The notes below the pieces were generated by a model. The model worked only from the letters and a program-made list of their open reading frames with translations. It did no database searches and was not told the origin of the DNA. A DNA stretch of 64,000 nt, taken from contig CAIMWO010000053.1 of NCBI GenBank assembly GCA_903845195.1, positions 1-64,000 of the forward strand, in the 5' to 3' direction. Origin of the DNA: an uncultured Phycisphaerales bacterium. Lineage in GTDB: Bacteria; Planctomycetota; Phycisphaerae; WQYP01. This document shows positions 1-10,622 of this stretch, in pieces. The stretch's first letter is position 1. Every line of letters starts with the position of its first letter. A program made the translations under genes and the position numbers.

Positions 1-3
1 GAT

Positions 4-115
4 GGTCATTGGTCATTGGTCATTGGTCATTGGTCATTGGTCATTGGTCATTGGTCATTGGTCATTGGTCATTGGTCATTGGTCATTGGTCATTGGTCAT
101 TGGTCATTGGTCATT
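4..115. repeat. 7-bp tandem array GGTCATT x16
   Basis: Sixteen perfect head-to-tail copies of GGTCATT run from the window edge, so the array may be longer upstream. Seven is not a multiple of three and the unit forms no stop codon, so all three forward frames stay open and give a false N-terminal repeat (VIGHWSL) on the downstream gene. The array ends just before the ribosome binding site of that gene. The same unit reappears at 1172-1213. Confidence 0.97.
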
Positions 116-131
116 CCCCGGAGGTCCCCTC

Positions 132-1118
132 ATGCAAGCCTGGCTCCTCCCCTCCCTCTCCGGCCTCTCCGCACTCCGCCTCGCCGAAGTGCCCGACCCC
201 ACACCCCAGCCCGGCCAGGTCATCCTCTCCGTCGCCTACGCCGGTCTCAACCCCGCGGACCGCTACCTTTCCGAAGGCCAGTACCCCGCACGCCCCGCCT
301 TCCCCCACATCCTCGGCCGCGACGGCCTCGGCAACATCATCGCCCTCGGCGAAGGCGTCCGCGGCCACGCCCTCGGCGACAAACGCCTCATCCTCCGCAC
401 CGACGTCGGCGTGAACACCTGGGGCACCTTCGCAGAAGAAGTCGCCGTCGCCGCCGAATCCCTCGTGCCCGTCCCCGCCGGCTGGACCGACCAGCAAGCC
501 GCCGGCGCACCCCTCGTCTACATCACCGCCTACCAGGCACTCACCCAGTGGGGACCGCTCCCTGAAAATTGCGTCACCCTCATCACCGGCGCATCCGGCG
601 GCGTCGGCGTTGCCTCCACCCAACTCGCCCACGCCCTCGGCCACACGGTCATCGCCCTCTCCCGCAGCGAATCCAAACGCCAACAACTCGCCACCCTCGG
701 TGCCAACCTCACCCTCGACCCCGCCGACACCCAATGGCGCCGCAAGCTCAAGGATTTCCTCCTCAACCGCCGCGTCGATCTCGCCATCGACAACATCGGC
801 GGCTCGCTCTTTTCCGAACTCCTCGACACTCTCAACATGAATGGCCGCATCAGCGTCGTCGGCCGCCTCGCCGGCCCCGTCCCCAGCTTCAACACCGCCT
901 CACTCTTCTTCCGCCGCCTAAGAATCGGCGGCGTCGCCATCGGCACCTACACCCCCGATGAATCCCACCACGCCTGGAAAACCACCCTCAAGCTGCTCGC
1001 CCAAACCAACGCCCGCCCCGTCGTCGATTCCATCCACCCCTTCACCCAACTCCCCGCCGCCTTCGCCCGCCTCGAACAAGGCCCGATGGGCAAGGTGTTG
1101 CTGGCTGTCGCCAAATGA
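132..1118 (+). CDS. zinc-independent MDR family quinone oxidoreductase-like protein
   Basis: This 328-residue protein belongs to the medium-chain dehydrogenase/reductase superfamily. It has an N-terminal GroES-like part (residues about 1-120) and a Rossmann NAD(P)H site with TGASGGVG at 152-159, followed by the conserved ALGHTVIAL strand. I see no structural-zinc cysteine cluster, which fits the quinone oxidoreductase/enoyl reductase branch that reduces quinones or activated double bonds with NADPH. The substrate cannot be read from sequence. I chose ATG 132 because GGAGG at 120-124 lies 7 bp upstream and earlier in-frame starts lie in the GGTCATT array. It converges on trpS, and its stop codon touches an inverted copy of the heptamer repeat. 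Confidence 0.9.
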   Translation: MQAWLLPSLSGLSALRLAEVPDPTPQPGQVILSVAYAGLNPADRYLSEGQYPARPAFPHILGRDGLGNIIALGEGVRGHALGDKRLILRTDVGVNTWGTFAEEVAVAAESLVPVPAGWTDQQAAGAPLVYITAYQALTQWGPLPENCVTLITGASGGVGVASTQLAHALGHTVIALSRSESKRQQLATLGANLTLDPADTQWRRKLKDFLLNRRVDLAIDNIGGSLFSELLDTLNMNGRISVVGRLAGPVPSFNTASLFFRRLRIGGVAIGTYTPDESHHAWKTTLKLLAQTNARPVVDSIHPFTQLPAAFARLEQGPMGKVLLAVAK

Positions 1119-1121
1119 CAC

Positions 1122-1213
1122 AATGACCAATGTCCAATGACGCAATTCACCGTGTCTGGTCCTATGATGATGGTCATTGGTCATTGGTCATTGGTCATTG
1201 GTCATTGGTCATT
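1122..1213. repeat. inverted pair of heptamer arrays between convergent genes
   Basis: Three degenerate AATGACC units at 1122-1142 face six perfect GGTCATT units at 1172-1213, with about 29 bp between them. AATGACC is the reverse complement of GGTCATT, so a transcript from either strand could fold into a stem-loop. The left arm starts just after the stop of the oxidoreductase gene and the right arm overlaps the trpS stop codon (1212-1214). A role as a two-way terminator is inference; there is no U-tract. Confidence 0.85.
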
Positions 1214-2306
1214 ACAAAGTGAGCGTCCGCGGAAAATAATCCTGCTTCATCGCCTGCTTCGCCAGGTACAGCGTCTCCTCCGCCGCCACGTTCGCCCGCG
1301 CCGTCCCCTCCTTCAAAACTTTCAGCACGTATCCCGGATCTTTCTCAAACGCCAGCCGCCGCTGCCGCATCGGCTCGATCAGCGCCACCAGCACCTCGAC
1401 CAGCTTCCGCTTGCAGTCCACATCCCCGATCTGCCCCGCCCGATACTTCGCCTGAGTCTCGGCGACCCACGCCTTGTCCGGGTTGAACGTCTCGTGATAC
1501 GCCCACAGCGGATTCTTCGCCGGGTCCGTCTCCCCGGGGTCCGTCGCCTTTTTCCGATTCGGATCGGTGTACATCCCCATCACCTTCTTCTTCACCGCAT
1601 CCGGTTCATCGCTCAGAAAAATCGCATTGTTCAGCGACTTGCTCATCTTCAAAAGCTGACCCGTCTCGGCGCTCGGCCCGCCCGTTCCCACCAGCCGCTT
1701 CACCCGCCCCAGCTTCGGCTGAATCACCGGAAACACGCCCCCCGCCTTCACATAATCCCGATCCTCTGTATGCGAATTCACCCCGCAAAATTGCTGATCG
1801 AATCGCCGCGCCACATAACAGCACAATTCCAGGTGCGGCAACTGGTCCTCACCCACCGGCACCAGTTCCGGCCGAAACGCCAGAATATCCGCGCACTGCC
1901 CCACCGCGTACATCGGAAATCCAAACGGATAATCATCCCCCAGCCCCTTGTCGCGAATCTCATCCTTGATCGTCGGATTCTTCATCACCCGCGAAAACGG
2001 AATCAGCATCGCCAGCAGAAACGTCAACTCCGCAATCGCCGGAATCTCGCTCTGCACAAAAATCGTCGAAACCGCCGGATCGATCCCCGCCGCCAGGTAA
2101 TCCAGCGTGATATCCAGCACGCTCTGCCGGATGTCCCCCGGATTCTCCGCCCGGCTCGGATTCGTAAACGCATGCACGTTGGCAATGATGAAGTAGCACT
2201 CGTACTCCCGCTGCAGCGCCACCCGGTTCTCCAGCGACCCCACCCAATGTCCCAAATGCAACCGCCCCGTCGGCGTATCACCCGTCAATATCCGCGGCTT
2301 TGTCAC
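1212..2306 (-). CDS. trpS: tryptophanyl-tRNA synthetase
   Basis: Cytoplasmic class I aminoacyl-tRNA synthetase that charges tRNA(Trp) with tryptophan using ATP. The start at GTG 2306 gives 364 residues, usual for bacterial TrpS, with KPRILTGDTPTGRLHLGH at the N terminus. The HIGH-like motif HLGH is at 17-20 and KMSKS at 220-224. An ATG seven codons upstream (2327) is possible, but AAGGA at 2317-2313 sits 6 bp before the GTG and the shorter protein begins where the family normally does. The coding strand favours G-ending codons, opposite to its neighbour secA. The last codon runs into a GGTCATT array. Confidence 0.96.
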   Translation of the reverse strand: MTKPRILTGDTPTGRLHLGHWVGSLENRVALQREYECYFIIANVHAFTNPSRAENPGDIRQSVLDITLDYLAAGIDPAVSTIFVQSEIPAIAELTFLLAMLIPFSRVMKNPTIKDEIRDKGLGDDYPFGFPMYAVGQCADILAFRPELVPVGEDQLPHLELCCYVARRFDQQFCGVNSHTEDRDYVKAGGVFPVIQPKLGRVKRLVGTGGPSAETGQLLKMSKSLNNAIFLSDEPDAVKKKVMGMYTDPNRKKATDPGETDPAKNPLWAYHETFNPDKAWVAETQAKYRAGQIGDVDCKRKLVEVLVALIEPMRQRRLAFEKDPGYVLKVLKEGTARANVAAEETLYLAKQAMKQDYFPRTLTL

Positions 2307-2426
2307 AGCAATTCCTTTAACCACCAAGACACGAAAGCACCTATCTCGGCATTATAAGGAGACTGCCAATCACTGTCGCGGATGCCCAGGGCTCTGTCTG
2401 TGGAAATAGACGAACCCGCGACGCCG

Positions 2427-2440
2427 ATTCTACGTAGAAT
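2427..2440. promoter_or_regulatory. perfect 14-bp palindrome, possible operator
   Basis: ATTCTACGTAGAAT is a perfect palindrome 29 bp upstream of the GTG start of the membrane protein at 2470. A dyad like this in front of a gene could bind a dimeric regulator. Nothing else supports that role. Confidence 0.3.
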
Positions 2441-2469
2441 GTCCAGACGACCTCTGTCGGAGCTCTACC

Positions 2470-3291
2470 GTGCAACCCGTGCTCGACTACTCCAACGACC
2501 TGAAACGCAAACCATGGATCTATCGCGCTGTGCCGTATATGGCGTTGCCCGCGTTCTGGATCGGCCTGGTTCTAGGTCCCTTGAGTCTGCTTTGGGCGGG
2601 CGCGGCGATCGCGATGGTCGCGGTCTTGATCTGGCGCAAGCGATTTCTAATCGCGGCCCTCTCCCTGCTGCTATCTCCCATGGGCTACTCCGCGGCGCGC
2701 GGCGTTCACGAATACGCGACGGGGAGCGCCGTTATCATGAGCCTCGGCTTGATGCACTCCCGCACCAATATCGATCCGGTGACCCGCTGCCCCATTGGTT
2801 CGGGCGGATGCCTGGTCTTTGGAAACGAATGGATGACGTATGGCACCTACAATCTTGCCGTGTGGACGCTAGCCAAATGTTTCGGCCCCATGCCCGGCTC
2901 ATACGACGGCCCCTATCCCAATCAATCGACGGCCAGCAGTGCGATGGCCGGGGCTTCCACATTCGACTTGCGGCAACTGCCTTCCGATCGATTCGTCGTC
3001 GACAGTCGCACCATTTCCTTGCCCACAGGCACCGGCACCGCCATCCTCGGATGTTTTCGAGAGGGACCCGCAACAGATGTGACTGATCCCGCACTCATCG
3101 CGCGATATGGCGAAGCACGGGTCACTCTATATGGAGGACAATGTGTGATTCTGGCCATCCCGGGACGTGACCCTGCAGCGGTGCCCGGCGATAACCGCGT
3201 CTTATTGCTCATCGACGCCAAAACTGGAAAGGCCTTCGCGCACTATTTCGACGGCTATCCCATGGCTTTCTGGCGCCGCGTCGGCTGGTGA
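2470..3291 (+). CDS. hypothetical membrane protein
   Basis: I do not recognise this 273-residue protein. Its first 75 residues contain two or three hydrophobic segments (about 22-44, 45-56 and 58-72) separated by basic residues, so the N terminus is probably in the inner membrane. The rest (about 80-273) is soluble and contains several cysteines and glycine-rich turns. The start is GTG 2470 with GGAG at 2459-2462. An overlapping open frame (2382-3086) is arginine-rich with no plausible protein character, so I prefer this frame. It stands alone between trpS (divergent) and the next forward gene. Confidence 0.7.
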   Translation: MQPVLDYSNDLKRKPWIYRAVPYMALPAFWIGLVLGPLSLLWAGAAIAMVAVLIWRKRFLIAALSLLLSPMGYSAARGVHEYATGSAVIMSLGLMHSRTNIDPVTRCPIGSGGCLVFGNEWMTYGTYNLAVWTLAKCFGPMPGSYDGPYPNQSTASSAMAGASTFDLRQLPSDRFVVDSRTISLPTGTGTAILGCFREGPATDVTDPALIARYGEARVTLYGGQCVILAIPGRDPAAVPGDNRVLLLIDAKTGKAFAHYFDGYPMAFWRRVGW

Positions 3292-3474
3292 TTCCGAGCC
3301 TCCTCTTAATTACCTGTACCTAAACCCCAGTATTACGCGTTCACCCACGATCGTAGGCCGTTATTTCCTTTTTTCCGCATCCCCGAAATGACGATACATC
3401 CTATAATGTGACACACCTTGACTTTCGCATGCCAAACAACCATGCTGGCACGTTGCTATCGAGGAATCGAGCGT

Positions 3475-3969
3475 TTGAACTACAGTCGCCGCACATCTGC
3501 ACGCAAGCTCTGGCTGGGCCCCAAAACCCTCGCCATGCTTTCCTGCGCGCTGACACTCTTGGCAGCCCAGCCCATCATCGCCGCCGATGCCCGCGCCAAC
3601 GAAGCCAAGTCCACCCTCAGAATCGCCGGCCAGGATCAGGCCTCCTCCAGAACCAACATCCTCATCCGCACCGACGCCTCGCGCCCCGCACAAGCCGTCG
3701 GCCGCAGTAACACTCCGACGCTCTCCACCCGCCAGCTCCACATCCTCGCCACCCTGGAAATCTTCCAGCGGCTCATGGCCTTCGAACTCCGCCCCACCGA
3801 TCAACTTCATCTCCCCGCACTCATCTACGCCCCCACCACGCTCGCCTTCATTCAAAACGTTCCCCTCCCCACGCAATCCCTCATCCTTGATATCTCCACC
3901 CCCAAGCTCACCCCCGAACAATCCTTCTCCCTCACCCACTGCCTCCTCGCCCCACCCACGCGCGTCTGA
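3475..3969 (+). CDS. hypothetical secreted protein
   Basis: This is a roughly 164-residue protein with a basic N terminus and a hydrophobic stretch (KTLAMLSCALTLLAAQ) followed by IIAADA, which looks like a Sec signal peptide with cleavage after an AxA-type site. The mature part has no motif I recognise. The start is uncertain: TTG 3475 has GAGGAA at 3461-3466 and gives a normal signal-peptide length, but ATG 3442 and TTG 3418 are in the same frame. It lies about 100 bp upstream of secA on the same strand, which may be coincidence. Confidence 0.55.
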   Translation: MNYSRRTSARKLWLGPKTLAMLSCALTLLAAQPIIAADARANEAKSTLRIAGQDQASSRTNILIRTDASRPAQAVGRSNTPTLSTRQLHILATLEIFQRLMAFELRPTDQLHLPALIYAPTTLAFIQNVPLPTQSLILDISTPKLTPEQSFSLTHCLLAPPTRV

Positions 3970-4072
3970 TCCCCCATTTGTGGCCGCGCACCAGCGCTGC
4001 CCGGCGATCGCGCATCGCCGCAACCTCATTTACCGATCTCAAATTATCAATTACTTAGCAGAGGGTCCTCTC

Positions 4073-7786
<3,714 letters not shown>

Positions 7787-7819
7787 AAAGGTTGTGAAAA
7801 AGAAGAGGGCCGGGTGCCG

Positions 7820-7865
7820 GGTGCCATGCTTAACCCTGGGAAGGGCCCCAGGGTTAAGCATGCCT
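7820..7865. repeat. REP-like hairpin element A
   Basis: The element starts GGGTGCCATG and ends CATGCC; the arms CATGCTTAACCCTGGG and CCCAGGGTTAAGCATG pair perfectly. It lies between the convergent genes secA and the coiled-coil protein at 7930, so it could also end transcription from both sides, although no U-run follows. Its ends match six other elements in this window, but the inner stem is unique. Confidence 0.85.
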
Positions 7866-7929
7866 AGCGTCAGAACCTCTCAAATGAAGCACGATCAACA
7901 TCGTCTGAATCATTCGTCATTCGCAGCCG

Positions 7930-8640
7930 TCACCGTCTCCCCGTCATCGCCGCATTCAACCGCGCCTCCATCAGCGACTCATCCAGCTTGGCAACCTCTG
8001 CCGTCGCCTTCGCCGCTTCCAGATCGAGCATCGCATCCGAAACCTTCTCCAGCGTCGATTGCCCGGCCTTCATCTGGGCCGCCTCCAGATCGTATTGCCG
8101 CTGCCGAATGTCCGCGACCTTCGCCGCCGACGCACTCTGATTCTGTGCCTTTTTCAATTCCAATTGCAGCACCTGCGCCATCGATGGACTTGCCACCTGC
8201 CCCGGCGCCGGATAACTCGCTTGGCCGTTCTTGAGTTGCACGTCGGCCTCCTGCACGTTCAGCCGCGCCACTTCCGCCCCCGCCCGCGCCACCTCGGCAT
8301 CCAACTCCGCCGACATCAGCGCCGCCTGCCCCGCCGCCGTCGCATCACGCTTCGCCGCCAGTACCTTGTACGCATCCTCCTTCACCTGCGTCACCTTGTC
8401 TGACAACGCCGATTGAATCTGCGCCTTCTTCAACTCCGTCTTCAGCTCCAGCACCGGCAAACTCTCCTGCATCCCCGGCACCGTCGGCGGCGCCGGCGCA
8501 ACCGGAGGCACCGGCGCAGGCACGGTCGGCGGCACCGGCAACGGCTTGTACTGACCCATCGCCCCCATCTCATAGCCCAAAATCCCAAACCCCGGCACCG
8601 CCCCAATCACCGCCACGATTATCACCTTACGAAGCGACAT
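7930..8640 (-). CDS. membrane-anchored coiled-coil protein, hypothetical
   Basis: A 236-residue protein of unknown function. A single N-terminal hydrophobic segment (about 4-22, an anchor or uncleaved signal) is followed by a proline-rich linker (about 32-55, PVPPTVPAPVPPVAPAPP) and two long alanine/lysine/glutamate-rich helices. The helices look duplicated: LELKTELKKAQIQSALSDKV near 65-84 resembles LQLELKKAQNQSASAAKV further on. The arrangement suggests a periplasmic coiled coil held off the membrane by the linker. The start is firm: AAGGAGG sits 7 bp before ATG 8640. It converges on secA. Confidence 0.75.
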   Translation of the reverse strand: MSLRKVIIVAVIGAVPGFGILGYEMGAMGQYKPLPVPPTVPAPVPPVAPAPPTVPGMQESLPVLELKTELKKAQIQSALSDKVTQVKEDAYKVLAAKRDATAAGQAALMSAELDAEVARAGAEVARLNVQEADVQLKNGQASYPAPGQVASPSMAQVLQLELKKAQNQSASAAKVADIRQRQYDLEAAQMKAGQSTLEKVSDAMLDLEAAKATAEVAKLDESLMEARLNAAMTGRR

Positions 8641-8846
8641 AAGATCCTCCTTAATGTGTGTAAAACCATGAAATCAACCGAACTCATTACCATACCACTG
8701 ATAACTTCCCATTTCCTCGTTTTCTCAAAATTCATCAGACCCACCGCCTTCAAACATTGGAACACAGAACGCTCATTTCCCACTTCGATTCATTCTTCCC
8801 CTCATTTCCGCTACAATGCCCTGTTCGCCCGCGCCGCCCATATCGG

Positions 8847-8881
8847 GTTTCGCGTTTCATGTTCCGCGTTTCGAGTTTCAC
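8847..8881. repeat. degenerate heptamer array abutting der start codon
   Basis: Five 7-bp units (GTTTCGC, GTTTCAT, GTTCCGC, GTTTCGA, GTTTCAC) end on the base before ATG 8882, so the repeat fills the place where a ribosome binding site would be. No Shine-Dalgarno sequence is visible. The family consensus GTTTCNN differs from GGTCATT. Confidence 0.8.
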
Positions 8882-10348
8882 ATGATCCCCATCGTCGCCA
8901 TCGTCGGCCGTCCCAATGTCGGGAAGTCCAGCCTGCTGAACTTCCTCTCGGGACGGCTCATTTCCATCGTCGACCCCACCGCCGGCGTCACCCGCGATCG
9001 CATCTCCACCCCCATCACCGTTGGCAACAAGATTTTCGAACTCACCGATACCGGCGGCTATGGCATCGTCGATAAGGACAACCTCACCGCCGACATCGAA
9101 CTCCAAATCGCCCTGGCCATCGACGAAGCCCAACTCATCCTCTTCGTCGTCGACGCCAAGGCCGGCATCATCGGCCTAGACCGTACCGTCGCCCAATACC
9201 TCCGCGGAAAAGACAAGAAAGTCCTCCTCGTCGCCAACAAGGCCGACGGGGCAAAAATCGAAATGTCCACCGCGGAATTTTACTCCCTCGGCTTCGGCGA
9301 ACCGCTCTCCATTTCCTGCGTCACGCGCCAGGGCAAAACCAAACTGCTCGACAAGATCGTCTCCAGCCTCAATTTCAAAGATGCTGAACCCCAATCCACT
9401 CCCGAAATGAAAATCGCCATCGTCGGCAAACGCAACGCCGGCAAATCCACCCTCGTCAACACGCTCGCCGGCCAGCCCCGCGTCATCGTCTCCGAAGTCC
9501 CCGGCACCACCCGCGATTCCGTCGACGTCCGCTTCGAACGCGAAGGCAAAAGCTTCCTCGTCATCGATACCGCCGGCGTCCGCAAAAAAGCCAAGATCAC
9601 ACGCGACGACCTGGAATTCTACGCCTTTCACCGCGCCCAGCGATCCATTCGCCGCGCCGATGTCGTATTCCTGCTCATCGACGCAACCTGTGACATGGGC
9701 GATGTGGATCAGAAAATCGCGGCATACGTCGCCCAGGAGCAGCGCCCCTGCGTGGTGGTCGTGAACAAATGGGACCTCGTGGAAAACCAGACGGACCCCG
9801 AAAAATACGAAGCGTATATAGGGTCGGTGCTGCCGGCCTTGGATTATGCCCCCATCGCGTTCATCTCTGCCAAGCTGGAAAACAACATTGAAAACCTGAT
9901 CCGCCTGGCGCAGATCATGCATGAGCAATCGGGCACACGTTTGGGGACCAGCCAACTCAATCAGGCTCTCGTAGATATTCTCGCCTTGCGCGGGCCGTCC
10001 TCTCCCACCGCCAAGAAGGTGAAGGTCTATTACGCCACCCAGATTGATGTGAAACCTCCAACGATCGTGCTCTTCGTGAACGATCCCGATCTCGTGACTG
10101 AGGAATACCGGCGATTCTTTGTACGCCAACTGCGCGAACGCCTGCCGTTTTCCGAGGTACCAATCAAGTTGGCGGTCCGCGGGCATCATCGCAGTTTCGA
10201 CCGGACGCGCAACGCCTACACCGACCAGGCGCCCAAGACTCCGCAAGATTCTGCACCACGCAAATCCGCCCCGCGCAAGGGCCGCTCGAACCGGTCGCAA
10301 TCCCCTTCCAAAGGCCCGGCAAAAAGCCGTAGCCGCCGCGAACGCTAA
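8882..10348 (+). CDS. der: ribosome biogenesis GTPase Der (EngA)
   Basis: Der has two tandem GTPase domains plus a KH-like domain and acts in 50S subunit maturation. The 488-residue protein starts IPIVAIVGRPNVGKS (first P-loop, residues about 8-16) and has a second P-loop, GKRNAGKS, near 182. NKAD and NKWD G4 motifs and DTAG-type G3 motifs are present in the two domains. The C-terminal 35 residues are a basic Ser/Arg/Lys tail beyond the usual end. ATG 8882 opens directly with the family N terminus. Codon choice changes within the gene: up to about 9650 nearly all codons end in C, later GTG, CTG and GAG become common. Confidence 0.97.
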   Translation: MIPIVAIVGRPNVGKSSLLNFLSGRLISIVDPTAGVTRDRISTPITVGNKIFELTDTGGYGIVDKDNLTADIELQIALAIDEAQLILFVVDAKAGIIGLDRTVAQYLRGKDKKVLLVANKADGAKIEMSTAEFYSLGFGEPLSISCVTRQGKTKLLDKIVSSLNFKDAEPQSTPEMKIAIVGKRNAGKSTLVNTLAGQPRVIVSEVPGTTRDSVDVRFEREGKSFLVIDTAGVRKKAKITRDDLEFYAFHRAQRSIRRADVVFLLIDATCDMGDVDQKIAAYVAQEQRPCVVVVNKWDLVENQTDPEKYEAYIGSVLPALDYAPIAFISAKLENNIENLIRLAQIMHEQSGTRLGTSQLNQALVDILALRGPSSPTAKKVKVYYATQIDVKPPTIVLFVNDPDLVTEEYRRFFVRQLRERLPFSEVPIKLAVRGHHRSFDRTRNAYTDQAPKTPQDSAPRKSAPRKGRSNRSQSPSKGPAKSRSRRER

Positions 10349-10454
10349 TCTTCGCTGCGGCAACGTTTCAGTAGTGGGCAAACTTTCGCGGCAACGTGCC
10401 TCGCGCAACTCTTGCCTACGCCGATATTAACGGCAACTTCGCCGCCCTGCTTTC

Positions 10455-10484
10455 TTGACCGGCACCCGGGACGGTAGGTACGAT
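10455..10484 (+). promoter_or_regulatory. candidate sigma-70 promoter for the S41 protease gene
   Basis: TTGACC (10455-10460) and TACGAT (10479-10484) are 18 bp apart, and the hexamers match the consensus at five and four to five positions. The start codon at 10623 would leave a leader of about 130 nt. This was found by eye, and a chance match is possible. Confidence 0.35.
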
Positions 10485-10622
10485 TGCGTAATGCGCAACG
10501 CGCGACCGCGTTGCCGGTATTTTGGAAGTTTCGTTGGTCCATCCGTCCGATCATCCGTTTGTCCCTCGCTCACTCGATGGTTTCTCGAGTGTCCGGAGAC
10601 CTGCAAAAGAGTTTGGTGCCGA

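Noticed and set aside
9-131. N-terminal extension VIGHWSL repeats on the oxidoreductase
   Set aside because: It is the translation of the GGTCATT array; the ribosome site and domain start lie after it.
4-1213. CRISPR array
   Set aside because: The repeats are 7 bp, without spacers, and no cas genes are present.
2382-3086. A 234-codon forward frame overlapping the membrane protein
   Set aside because: Very Arg-rich and with no hydrophobic pattern; the +2470 frame has membrane helices and a ribosome site.
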